NCBI RefSeq assembly: GCF_024171535.1
Contig: NZ_JALJZV010000004.1
Span: 204,306 to 268,305 of the forward strand
Reading direction: 5' to 3'
DNA length: 64,000 nucleotides
From: Flavobacterium sp. HSC-61S13
Lineage (GTDB): Bacteria > Bacteroidota > Bacteroidia > Flavobacteriales > Flavobacteriaceae
Shown here: in pieces, positions 24,862 to 33,795 of the stretch
Layout: every line of letters starts with the position of its first letter
How positions within the stretch are numbered: the stretch's first letter is position 1
Program-made: the position numbers and the translations under genes
The notes under the pieces: model-generated
What the model saw: only the letters and a program-made list of their open reading frames with translations
Database searches by the model: none
What the model was told of the DNA's origin: nothing

Positions 24862-27378
24862 ATGGAGCAATCTTTTAAAGCGTTTTATCAAGAATTACTG
24901 AATACAACTAGAACAAATAAAAACAGTCTAACAGCGCAGGCATCTCAATTTATCCAACAGCATAATTACAGCGAGGTTACCGATTGGTACTCAGCACATG
25001 CACTGTGTCAGGTGGCGCTGGAAGAGCGTGAGTTTGATGATACCATCAAAACTTTATACAAGCAAATTTACAGCGATTCTTGGAACTACCACTGTGCGAT
25101 GACGTTAAACGACGAGGATTATGCAGTATGGTTTGCGTGTTGTAAGGAGTTAAACGATCAGGTTATAGCGGCTGGTTATGTCCGCGGTTACTGTGAACAA
25201 TATGATTTGATTGATAATGCCCGAGCGGAATTTAAGGACGTAGCGGTTGCTACTGATTATTTAATGAAGGGAGTTGCTTTAAACGATTCGGCTTGTTTGG
25301 CTACTGCGGGTTACAATCTTTATTACGGTATCAAGGGATTTGAAAATGCAGATCCTGAGGGAGCATGGGAAATGATCGCCCGTTCAAAAGCCTTGGGATA
25401 CGAGAATGTAAGATTGGTTTCATTAAACTTGCAATATTACAATGCGGATTCGGAAGAAGAGGGTCTGCAAGCCATTAAAGATCATTTGGATGTGATTGAA
25501 AAAGATCATAAGGGATCGTATATCTACGCTGATTTCTATTTGCGAAAAGGGGAAGATGAGAAGGCGATTGCATATTTGGAAAAAGGTATACTTGAAGGTA
25601 GTGCTTATTGTAAATATTTGTTGGGAAATAACATCGTAATTCAACGTTTTCACGAAATGGATACCGTCCGTGGTATTCAACTTTTAAAAGAGGCGTTTGA
25701 TTACGGATTACTGATTGCGGGTCACGCTTTGGGTTTCCATTATTCGTACAGTCGTGGAGTAGATCAAGATATAGATAAGGCGATTTATTATTTTGAACGT
25801 ACGATGCAATATGGATTGCCAGATTCAATATTTGAATTGGCATTGATCTATATCTATCATCCAGATAAAAAGGATTTCGAGCGAGGGATGGAGCTTTTGA
25901 ACCAATTGGTAGCAAAAGATTATCCGAGAGCTTTGGCTGAAAAAGCCTATATATTATTGGAAAATACGGCTGTTGAGAAAGACATACCTGCAGCTCGAAC
26001 ATTATTGGATAAGGCGATGGATTTGGGCAGTGATTATGCACCGTATCGCATAGGTATCGGCTATCAAAACGGAGAGTTTTCAGAAGAGCAGGATTATAAA
26101 ACGGCTTTGGAATATTTTGAAATTGGTGCGGAACGCAACAACCTTGCAGCTGTTGAAATGGTGGGGAGATATTACCGTTACGGTTATACAGCTGAACCCG
26201 ATGCGGAGAAAGCATTGAGTTACTATCGAAAAGCGGTCGAACAATTTAATTCAGACTATGCGCGTATTGAATTGGCGATGTGTTATGAACAGGGATTTGG
26301 TGTACAGCAGAATTTTGAAACGGCGAAAAGCTATTATGAAGAAGCCTTAAATAATAATTATATATATGCAGCGATTAGGCTTGCGTATTTGTATGAGGAC
26401 GGATATATCGGTGAGCCGAATCCGACTTTAGCTTTTGAATATTTTAATCGGGCTTCCGAAGCGGGAATAGCTGAAGCCAAATATCACGTCGGGCGATTTT
26501 ACCGTTATGGCGTAGGTATGGATCAAAATCCAGACTTGGCTATACAACACTTTGAAGAAGCTTTGGAATTGGGGTATATCGATGCACATGTTGATATGGG
26601 ATTGGCCTATGAAGAAGGTTATGGCTCTTTACCTAAAGATCTTCAAAAAGCCTTGATGCACATGACCAGCGCGGCAGAACAAGAAATTGCCTATGCACAA
26701 TACAAACTGGGGTGTTATTATTCCTACGGTTACTTGGACACACAGGATTTAGGTCTTGGTAAATCGTGGTTTGAAAAGGGCTATGAAAATGGATCGGCAC
26801 TGTCTGGTTTGGCTTTGGGAGATTATTACTTATATGGATACGAAAATACTCAGGAATACGATAGAGCGATTGAGTTTTATAGTTTTGCTGAGCAACATGG
26901 ATACATTTCTGAGGGAATTGGAATCTGTTATGAATATGAATTGGGAGTTGAAAAGAGTTTAACTGAGGCGTTTAAGTATTACAAATTAGCTTCAGAAAGA
27001 GGTTATCAAGATGCTACTTACCGACTTGGAATGTGTCATTACTATGGAAAGGGAACGGATGAAGACAAACCAGAAGCCTTCTTTTATTTCAAGCAAATTG
27101 CCGATCAGAATCATGTTGATTCGCAGCATTTTGTAGCGATGATGTTATTAAAAGCGGAAGGTATTGAACAGGATATTGAAGAGGGGATCAACTATTTGAT
27201 TCGTGCGGCAGAGGCAGGTAATGATGCTGCTCAATATGAGTTGGGGAACTGTTATTTAAAGGGCGAGGGTGTACCGGAAAACGATGAATTGGCGATGCAA
27301 TGGTATCAGAAAGCAGCGGAAAACGGCAATGAACAAGCTTTGAAAATAACGGGTAATTCCTCAAGAAGACGTAGATAG
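24862..27378 (+). CDS. Large Sel1-repeat (TPR-like) protein, first gene of Hsp90-like operon
   Basis: An 838-residue cytoplasmic protein without signal peptide. After an N-terminal non-repeat part (about 1-140) it consists of some 15 or more Sel1-like repeats of about 36 residues, with the recurrent pattern AxxxLGxxYxxGxGxxxDxxxAxxYYxxAxxxG; clear examples are ARIELAMCYEQGFGVQQNFE, AKYHVGRFYRYGVGMDQNP and AAQYELGNCYLKGEGVPEND. Such solenoids are protein-binding scaffolds. It ends in the basic tail SSRRRR. The start of the Hsp90-like gene lies 11 bases after its stop. An adaptor or client-binding role with that ATPase is inferred from the operon. Confidence 0.9.
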   Translation: MEQSFKAFYQELLNTTRTNKNSLTAQASQFIQQHNYSEVTDWYSAHALCQVALEEREFDDTIKTLYKQIYSDSWNYHCAMTLNDEDYAVWFACCKELNDQVIAAGYVRGYCEQYDLIDNARAEFKDVAVATDYLMKGVALNDSACLATAGYNLYYGIKGFENADPEGAWEMIARSKALGYENVRLVSLNLQYYNADSEEEGLQAIKDHLDVIEKDHKGSYIYADFYLRKGEDEKAIAYLEKGILEGSAYCKYLLGNNIVIQRFHEMDTVRGIQLLKEAFDYGLLIAGHALGFHYSYSRGVDQDIDKAIYYFERTMQYGLPDSIFELALIYIYHPDKKDFERGMELLNQLVAKDYPRALAEKAYILLENTAVEKDIPAARTLLDKAMDLGSDYAPYRIGIGYQNGEFSEEQDYKTALEYFEIGAERNNLAAVEMVGRYYRYGYTAEPDAEKALSYYRKAVEQFNSDYARIELAMCYEQGFGVQQNFETAKSYYEEALNNNYIYAAIRLAYLYEDGYIGEPNPTLAFEYFNRASEAGIAEAKYHVGRFYRYGVGMDQNPDLAIQHFEEALELGYIDAHVDMGLAYEEGYGSLPKDLQKALMHMTSAAEQEIAYAQYKLGCYYSYGYLDTQDLGLGKSWFEKGYENGSALSGLALGDYYLYGYENTQEYDRAIEFYSFAEQHGYISEGIGICYEYELGVEKSLTEAFKYYKLASERGYQDATYRLGMCHYYGKGTDEDKPEAFFYFKQIADQNHVDSQHFVAMMLLKAEGIEQDIEEGINYLIRAAEAGNDAAQYELGNCYLKGEGVPENDELAMQWYQKAAENGNEQALKITGNSSRRRR

Positions 27379-27389
27379 TATAATTAAAG

Positions 27390-29168
27390 ATGGAAGAAAA
27401 CAATCAATTTCAGTTTCAGGTAAATATGAAGGGGATGATCGAGTTATTATCCGAACATATTTACAGTTCTCCCACGGTATTTATTCGAGAATTGCTTCAG
27501 AACGGTATGGATGCTGTTACGATGCGCAAAGGGATTGATCCCGATGTACAAGGGCAAATTACCGTTACTTTTCAAGAGGGTAAAATCATTTTTGAAGACA
27601 ACGGTATTGGTTTGACCGAAGCCGATATGCATCAGTTTTTATCGGTGATTGGGCAGAGCTCTAAAAAGGGAGCTTTGGTCGATAAGGATTTGATCGGCAA
27701 ATTTGGAATCGGTTTATTATCGTGTTTGGTAGTCAGTGAAGAGATAGAAGTGGAATCGCGCTCGTTGTTAAAAAACGAGTCGGTTCGATGGAAGGGTAGA
27801 GCAGACGGAACCTATACGGTGGAGTCAATCGAGGCCTTGCCAAAAGTGGGAACCCGCGTTATTCTATTGGCTAAACCCGATTGGAAATCCCTATTTCTAA
27901 AGGGGGAAATTCGCAAAAACGTGGTGTTTTACGGTAGCGCATTACCGATACGGGTGCTGTTTGTAGAGGGGCAGGAAGAAGAAGAGGTACTCGATGGTAA
28001 TCCAATTTGGATGGATAGCGAAGCCTCTAAAGAAGATTTAATGGAATATGGAAAAACCGTTTTTAAAACGCGTTTCCTAGATGTTTTTAGACTGGAATCC
28101 GATTCGGGAGAATTGCAGGGTGTAGCCTATGTCATTCCCAATAAAGTTTCCTTTTCTTCAACCAAAGAACACAAGATTTTTCTAAAACGAATGTATTTAT
28201 GTGATCAGGCACCGAATCTGTTGCCCGAGTGGTCGTCGTTTGTTCGCTGTATTATCAATACCAATGCTTTGCAACCAACCGCCTCTCGTGAATCATTGAT
28301 GAATAACGCGATTTTAAAACAAACCAAAAAGGAATTAAGCGATTGTTTTAAAGATTATCTGAAGGTGTTGTCGGTGACCGATGTTAAGAAAATACAACAA
28401 ATCATTACGGTACATCATTTATATATCAAGGCATTAGCTGCATCGGATACGGAAATTATGACGCTGTTTTTGGATTATCTGCCTTTTGAAACCAATAAGG
28501 GACTACTGTCGTTTCAAGATATTAAGCAGTATGGACAAAAGATCTACTATACCCCGTCGTTAGATGATTTTAGACAGATTCGTCGTATTGCGGGCTCACA
28601 AGATAAGATGGTGATCAATGCGGCATACAGTTATGAAGCCGATTTGATCGAACGCATAAAAAGGGCTGATGCGCAATTGCAGATCAATCGCATCATTCCG
28701 CAAGATTTGTTGGATGAATTGGAGGTTGCTTTGGATTTGACAGCAGAGTTTGAGCAATTTAAGTTGCGTGCTGATCTCGTACTACAAAAACATTTTTGTA
28801 AAGTCGAAATTAAGAAATTCCAGCCACGGGATACCCCGACGATTTATATCGCTAATGAACAGGCCTTGAGCAACAAAAACATACAAGGATTAACAGGTGC
28901 ATCCAATCCGTTTGCATCGACCCTTCAGCATTTTATCAAAGATGAAAAGGTATTGCCGACACTGTGTTTTAATCAAAGTAATGAATTGATTAATCAATTG
29001 GTTTATATAGACGATGAATTGCTGTTCGAAGCAGTAGTACAGATTATGTATATACAAGCACTTATGTTAGGTGGATATACCATTAATAAAAAAGAAATGG
29101 ATGTATTTAATGATTCCCTATATCAATTGTTGGTTATGGGGATGTCGCATTTTTTACCAAAAATATAA
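27390..29168 (+). CDS. Compact Hsp90-family ATPase (HtpG-like, divergent)
   Basis: A 592-residue GHKL ATPase with Hsp90 architecture. N-terminal ATP site: FIRELLQNGMDAV (catalytic Glu34, Asn38, Asp41), FEDNGIGL (Asp70, Gly72, Gly74), and GKFGIGLLSC. Middle domain: IFLKRMYLCDQAPNLLPEWSS, then NTNALQPTASRESL, whose Arg matches the ATP-sensing Arg of the Hsp90 catalytic loop, and GQKIYYTPS. The C-terminal part is short and divergent but ends with helices like the dimerisation region (DELLFEAVVQIMYIQALMLGGY). HtpG is usually about 620-630 residues. Active-site residues are intact, so it is probably a working, specialised paralogue, co-expressed with two solenoid proteins. Confidence 0.9.
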   Translation: MEENNQFQFQVNMKGMIELLSEHIYSSPTVFIRELLQNGMDAVTMRKGIDPDVQGQITVTFQEGKIIFEDNGIGLTEADMHQFLSVIGQSSKKGALVDKDLIGKFGIGLLSCLVVSEEIEVESRSLLKNESVRWKGRADGTYTVESIEALPKVGTRVILLAKPDWKSLFLKGEIRKNVVFYGSALPIRVLFVEGQEEEEVLDGNPIWMDSEASKEDLMEYGKTVFKTRFLDVFRLESDSGELQGVAYVIPNKVSFSSTKEHKIFLKRMYLCDQAPNLLPEWSSFVRCIINTNALQPTASRESLMNNAILKQTKKELSDCFKDYLKVLSVTDVKKIQQIITVHHLYIKALAASDTEIMTLFLDYLPFETNKGLLSFQDIKQYGQKIYYTPSLDDFRQIRRIAGSQDKMVINAAYSYEADLIERIKRADAQLQINRIIPQDLLDELEVALDLTAEFEQFKLRADLVLQKHFCKVEIKKFQPRDTPTIYIANEQALSNKNIQGLTGASNPFASTLQHFIKDEKVLPTLCFNQSNELINQLVYIDDELLFEAVVQIMYIQALMLGGYTINKKEMDVFNDSLYQLLVMGMSHFLPKI

Positions 29169-29174
29169 CTGGAG

Positions 29175-30239
29175 ATGAATCACAATTTACAGATACAGAA
29201 AATCCTATTAAAAGTAGAGGATTTAAAAAATTTCGAGGATAAGATTCGAGTTTTAAAAGAGGCTATCCAAATTGCCGATACTCATAATGATGTGGAGTGG
29301 GGCTTTGATTTGAGGCTGAATTTAATTCGTCAAGAGCGCAATACCTCCAAATGCGAAGAAAGTTTCCCCGCATTTGCGTGGTTGTTAAATGCTCGTGATA
29401 CAGAACCCGATTTGTTTGAAGAGTCGGAATTTCTGTGGGAATACAAGTGGATGGTCAATTCGGCGAGTAGGAATACCCATATATCAAGAGAGCAAATCGA
29501 GCAGATTAGCCAAGATCTGAAGTTGCGTTTGGAGCGCAACGGTTATACATTAAGAGCTTATCACAACGTGATGACTTCGTGGTTTTTACATCGTGGAGAG
29601 TATGCTCAAGCTCGGGAGAGTGTTGCTTTAGCAGATGCAGAAATGGTTGATGATATGGCCAATTGTCCGGCTTGTGAGCTAGACACTAAAGTGGAAATAG
29701 AATTATTAGAAGGAAATATGGATCTTGCCATCACCTTGGCTTATGATTTGATCCATCATAAACTGACCTGTTATTCGATGCCTTTTCAAACGTTTTGCTG
29801 TTTGTGTTACTACCTCGTTCGCGTTGGTGATGATCGGGCACAATTGTATTTTGATAAAGCGATGGAAGAATACCATAAAAGCGATACTTATGATACCTCT
29901 GTGTTTTTTGCCATGACGATTTTGATGTATTTTATGTATAAAACCCAACGTGATGAAATGTGGGAGTACTTTGAGAAAATTTCAGAATGGGAAGTCGGGT
30001 CAGAAGATGTGCATCGCTTTAGTTTTGCCTTGCATATGTTGCCGATTTTGCGTGAAGGAGGTAGTAAAAAATTAAATTTATCACCGAAGGTGTCTTATTA
30101 TCAGGTGGACGGTGTTTATGATTTAGGTCTTTTGCGTGAGCATTACTACCAACAAGCTAAAGATCTTGCAGATCGTTTTGATAGACGTAATGGCAATAAT
30201 CATTTTGCAAACAGATTGGCTGGATTTGAACAAGAGTAA
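29175..30239 (+). CDS. TPR-like helical repeat protein, third gene of Hsp90-like operon
   Basis: A 354-residue all-helical cytoplasmic protein. Segments such as VRVGDDRAQLYFDKAMEEYH, LHRGEYAQARESVALADAEM and EGNMDLAITLAYDLIHHKLT follow the TPR consensus loosely (W/L...L/G...Y...A/S...F...A). There is one CxxC pair (NCPACELD) and a Cys cluster FCCLCYYL. No catalytic motif is seen. The start is six bases after the stop of the Hsp90-like gene, and a strong terminator follows, so it is the last gene of the three-gene unit. A co-chaperone or client role is an inference from Hsp90-TPR partnerships known in eukaryotes. Confidence 0.85.
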   Translation: MNHNLQIQKILLKVEDLKNFEDKIRVLKEAIQIADTHNDVEWGFDLRLNLIRQERNTSKCEESFPAFAWLLNARDTEPDLFEESEFLWEYKWMVNSASRNTHISREQIEQISQDLKLRLERNGYTLRAYHNVMTSWFLHRGEYAQARESVALADAEMVDDMANCPACELDTKVEIELLEGNMDLAITLAYDLIHHKLTCYSMPFQTFCCLCYYLVRVGDDRAQLYFDKAMEEYHKSDTYDTSVFFAMTILMYFMYKTQRDEMWEYFEKISEWEVGSEDVHRFSFALHMLPILREGGSKKLNLSPKVSYYQVDGVYDLGLLREHYYQQAKDLADRFDRRNGNNHFANRLAGFEQE

Positions 30240-30270
30240 TTTTACATAATATAACAACGATATATTTTAC

Positions 30271-30304
30271 AAATGCTTGCCTTTTTTAGGTGAGCATTTT
30301 TTTT
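30271..30304 (+). terminator. Terminator of the Hsp90-like operon
   Basis: AAATGCTTGCCT and AGGTGAGCATTT form a 12-pair RNA stem (two G-U pairs) with a T4 loop, followed by a T-run. The remainder of 30305-30559 shows nothing further. Confidence 0.85.
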
Positions 30305-30559
30305 ATCAGGTCTTTTTACTACTGCTCTCGTTTAGAAAACTGTGGAGCATGATGCTTTTTGGAATCAAAATCGGATATTTTTCTGATTTCAATAAAGATT
30401 TATATGTTTTATATTTTTCGGTATCGAAGACAAGTGGCTTATTTATTTGCTGTACTGTTTTTTTTTAGCTAATAATTTAGCGATTAATCGGTGGTTTCGC
30501 TTTTGTGTTTTGTATTTAATAAAAACGAAGTGTATTATTTTTATTTAATCTAAATAAAA

Positions 30560-30567
30560 TAACTTTG
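30560..30567 (+). promoter_or_regulatory. -7 element of the FISUMP surface protein gene
   Basis: TAACTTTG, perfect TAnnTTTG, 40 bases before the ATG at 30608. Confidence 0.55.
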
Positions 30568-30607
30568 CAATGGAAAACAGCGAAACAAATATTTAACCAT
30601 TTAAAAG

Positions 30608-33600
30608 ATGATGTATAAAACAAAACTACTTTTTTTGATATTAATGCTCTTTGGAGTCCATAGCGCTAGAGCGATTGATGATACCAAGACAAATAATTTG
30701 GCTCAAACGGTACTTGAGACAGATCCGCCTTGCAATCCCATACCGGGACTAAATGTCGGTGATACGGGTTGTATAACTTTTGTGTATCAGGGACAAAAGG
30801 TTACATATACCACTGTTCGAGGGACAGATGGATATGTCTGGTTACAGCAAAATCTCGGTAGTAATGCTGTAGCGGTTTCTGAGACTGATGTTAACGGCTA
30901 TGGGGATTATTTTCAATGGGGGCGTTGGGATGACGGACACCAATTGGCCAATTCACCAATTCAAACAACGGCTATAATACCAAATGATCCTACGGGATTA
31001 GGAGGTGCAAAGTCCAACTTTATCAGTTCCACGCCGAGTTGGTGGAATTTGGGAACCACTGCTGATTCTTGGTCTGCCGAAACCACTGATTTAGTAACTG
31101 CAAACGACGGTTGTGATCCGTGTAAAGCGCTAGGTGCTGGATGGGCTTTACCTACGGAGACCGACTGGAAAAACGTGGTAAGTGCTACTAAGATGAAAGA
31201 TATTCAAACGGCTTTTGATACCTTTCTCAAATTGACCGTTGGAGGTAGTAGAGGCGGTAATGGGAGCTTTAATTTCGTTGGTCAAAGAGGGTATTATTGG
31301 AGTAGTACTCCAAGTTCAAGTTTAAACTTGGCTAAATACCTCTATTATAGTAATGCGGTGATGAATGCTTCATCTGGAGCTTTGCGCAGCCAAGGTGCAG
31401 CGGTGCGTTGTATTTTAAAAATCAATGAAGCAATAACGCATCTGGAAGTAGGTGTGAAAAATAATCAACCGGCTAAGATTAATGTCTATCAGGGAACTTT
31501 GGCTTTGGAATCTACTGTTTATCAACTGAACCAAAGTCAAGATGTAATATGGAGTATCAGCAGTGGAACTTCATTGGCATCCGTCGATGCTCAGGGAGTG
31601 GTAACAGCGATAGCTGCTGGTCAGGTTACGGTTCGAGCGACTTCAGTTGAAAATCCAACCGTATTTGCGGAGATTAGTATACCAATCACCAATCAGATTC
31701 CTCCTTGTAATAAGATGCCAGGTGAAAATGCTGGTGACACGGGTTGCGTAACTTTTACTTATAATGGAGAAACAGTGCAATATACGACGGTAAGAGCCGC
31801 TGATGGTGAGGTTTGGCTGCAACAAAATTTAGGAAGTAACGCCGTTGGAACAACGGAGAAAGATGAGGAATCTTATGGGGACTTATTTCAGTGGGGACGC
31901 TGGGATGATGGGCACCAGTTTAGAAAATCTCCTTTAGGAGTGGCACCTCCAGCAAGTGATCCTACGGCAATAGGCTCGGGTAATTCAGAGTTTTTAACCA
32001 ATTGGTGGAATACGGGTGTTCAAACGGATCAATGGAATGCCGCTGATATTTCAAATCTAGACAATACCAACGGTTGTGATCCGTGTAAAGCATTGGGAGC
32101 TGGCTGGGCAATTCCGACAGAAGATCAATGGAAAGAGGTGGTATTGACAGAGAAAATGACCAATATCTTAACTGCCTTTGATAGCAATTTAAAATTGACG
32201 ATTGCAGGAATCCGCAGTGGAAACACGCTTTCTTTTGAAGGCGTACGTGGTTTCTATTGGAGCAAAACTGCAGCGAATAGTTTAAGCTTTGGAAAATCGC
32301 TGTATTACAGTAATTTTATCGTAAATCCTTCTGCGGGTTATCCGCGTGAACAGGGACAATCGGTTCGTTGTATTTTTAATTTACAACAAGTCGTTACTTC
32401 TGTACAGGTCGAAGTTAAAAATAACTTGGCTCCCCTGATTACAGTACCCAAGGGAACCTTGGATTTAGAAGCGACAGTGCTTCCTTCTACAGGAAATCAG
32501 AGCGTTTACTGGAAGGTGGTTAGCGGTTTTTCCGTAGCGAGTGTAGATTCTAAGGGAAGGGTGCAAGCTATAACAGATGGAAAGGTGGTTGTCAGAGCGA
32601 TATCCGTAGAAGACCATAAGGTTTTTGGCGAATTAGAAATCACAATCGCTCAGCTAGCAAACTGTGAGACACCAACAGTAATCAAAATTGACAATATAAC
32701 GTCCAACAGCGCTGATTTAACTTGGAATTCCACGGCGACAGCATTCGACTACGAAGTGAGAACTTCAGGGGCAGGAGGCAGTGGTGCAGTGGGTTTATAC
32801 AGTTCTGGAAGTATAACAACGGTTGCTCTGGATTTAAAAGTATTACTTCCCAATACTACTTACACGATTTACATCCGATCCAATTGTGGTGCCGGAGATA
32901 TTAGTGATTGGGCTCCCGGGCTAACTTTTAGTACTTTATGCGAAACGATTCCAGTTCCGACTGCGGCAGATCAAGTTTTCTGTGGCGTCAAGACGGTGGC
33001 TGATTTAGAGGTTTCAGGACTCACAACGGCAAGCTTTAACTGGTATAATAGCCTTAATCCTACCGAGATTTTAGGCGGTTCTAACACTTTGGTTTCTGGA
33101 ACATATCACGTCATACAAGTCGTTGATCAATGTGGATCGGAACCCAAAACAGTATTGGTGACTATAAACGATTTACCACAGCAACCTACCGTAAAAACAC
33201 CACAGGTACTACCTACGGGAAGTTTTATTAAAGATATTGAAATTGTCGGAGCGATAAATCCAGTGTGGTACGCTACTGAAGAAGATGCGATTGCAGACCG
33301 CAATCGTTTAACTGACCAAAGCAGTTTAACATCGGCGGCTACTTACTATGTGGTGAATCAATCAGCCGTGGGATGTTTTAGTGAGATAAGCCAAGTAGTA
33401 GTGACCTTAACTTTGAAAACCGACGATTTTAATAAAGAGTCCTTTGCCTATTATCCAAACCCAACGAAGGAGTTTGTCACGGTGGATTACAGTGAGAAAA
33501 TTATTTCTTATGTAGTGTTTGACCTCCAGGGCAGACAATTAAAAAGGGAGTTGATGGACTCATCGCATTTTAAAATTGATTTTAGTATTTATCCGGCAGG

Positions 33601-33664
33601 TGTTTATTTAGTCGATTTACATACAGCTAATGCTAGAGAAATAATCCGAATAATTAAAAAATAA
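30608..33664 (+). CDS. Secreted multi-domain surface protein: two FISUMP domains, Big_2, Fn3, Ig-like, T9SS type A sorting domain
   Basis: A 1018-residue protein with signal peptide (MMYKTKLLFLILMLFGVHSARA). Two FISUMP (Fibrobacter succinogenes major paralogous) domains lie at about 45-285 and 365-597; both contain the segment NDGCDPCKALGAGWA or its variant and end in an RCI motif. Each is followed by a bacterial Ig-like (Big_2) domain, for example VDAQGVVTAIAAGQVTVRAT. An Fn3 domain (about 684-775), two further Ig-like stretches, and a C-terminal T9SS type A sorting domain (YYPNPTKEFVTVDYSEK to PAGVYLVDL) complete it. It is exported through the type IX system to the surface. Ligand unknown; FISUMP proteins are often carbohydrate- or adhesion-related. 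Confidence 0.92.
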   Translation: MMYKTKLLFLILMLFGVHSARAIDDTKTNNLAQTVLETDPPCNPIPGLNVGDTGCITFVYQGQKVTYTTVRGTDGYVWLQQNLGSNAVAVSETDVNGYGDYFQWGRWDDGHQLANSPIQTTAIIPNDPTGLGGAKSNFISSTPSWWNLGTTADSWSAETTDLVTANDGCDPCKALGAGWALPTETDWKNVVSATKMKDIQTAFDTFLKLTVGGSRGGNGSFNFVGQRGYYWSSTPSSSLNLAKYLYYSNAVMNASSGALRSQGAAVRCILKINEAITHLEVGVKNNQPAKINVYQGTLALESTVYQLNQSQDVIWSISSGTSLASVDAQGVVTAIAAGQVTVRATSVENPTVFAEISIPITNQIPPCNKMPGENAGDTGCVTFTYNGETVQYTTVRAADGEVWLQQNLGSNAVGTTEKDEESYGDLFQWGRWDDGHQFRKSPLGVAPPASDPTAIGSGNSEFLTNWWNTGVQTDQWNAADISNLDNTNGCDPCKALGAGWAIPTEDQWKEVVLTEKMTNILTAFDSNLKLTIAGIRSGNTLSFEGVRGFYWSKTAANSLSFGKSLYYSNFIVNPSAGYPREQGQSVRCIFNLQQVVTSVQVEVKNNLAPLITVPKGTLDLEATVLPSTGNQSVYWKVVSGFSVASVDSKGRVQAITDGKVVVRAISVEDHKVFGELEITIAQLANCETPTVIKIDNITSNSADLTWNSTATAFDYEVRTSGAGGSGAVGLYSSGSITTVALDLKVLLPNTTYTIYIRSNCGAGDISDWAPGLTFSTLCETIPVPTAADQVFCGVKTVADLEVSGLTTASFNWYNSLNPTEILGGSNTLVSGTYHVIQVVDQCGSEPKTVLVTINDLPQQPTVKTPQVLPTGSFIKDIEIVGAINPVWYATEEDAIADRNRLTDQSSLTSAATYYVVNQSAVGCFSEISQVVVTLTLKTDDFNKESFAYYPNPTKEFVTVDYSEKIISYVVFDLQGRQLKRELMDSSHFKIDFSIYPAGVYLVDLHTANAREIIRIIKK

Positions 33665-33685
33665 TATATTGAGTTAGTTAATCAT

Positions 33686-33721
33686 ACAGCCGCTGTTTTA
33701 CTAGGAACAGCGGCTGTTTTT
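33686..33721 (+). terminator. Terminator after FISUMP surface protein
   Basis: ACAGCCGCTGTT and AACAGCGGCTGT form a 12-pair stem, followed by a T-run. Confidence 0.9.
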
Positions 33722-33795
33722 ATGAATATCAACAGCAACTTGCTGCAATTTAAACGATCCTCTAAAAAAAGGTCCACATGGAAAAACCTTCCTTA

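Noticed and set aside
25475..26215. 246-codon open frame on the minus strand
   Set aside because: It lies wholly inside the Sel1-repeat gene on the opposite strand; the protein has no signal, domain or sensible composition, and the sense frame carries clear repeats.
30277..30468. 63-residue plus-strand frame after the Hsp90-like operon
   Set aside because: It begins inside the operon terminator and has a low-complexity, Phe/Leu-rich translation typical of AT-rich noncoding DNA.
33768..33795. Possible minus-strand terminator after the barrel gene at 33796
   Set aside because: The AAGGT...ACCTT arms can only form a short, bulged stem; not strong enough to report as a terminator.
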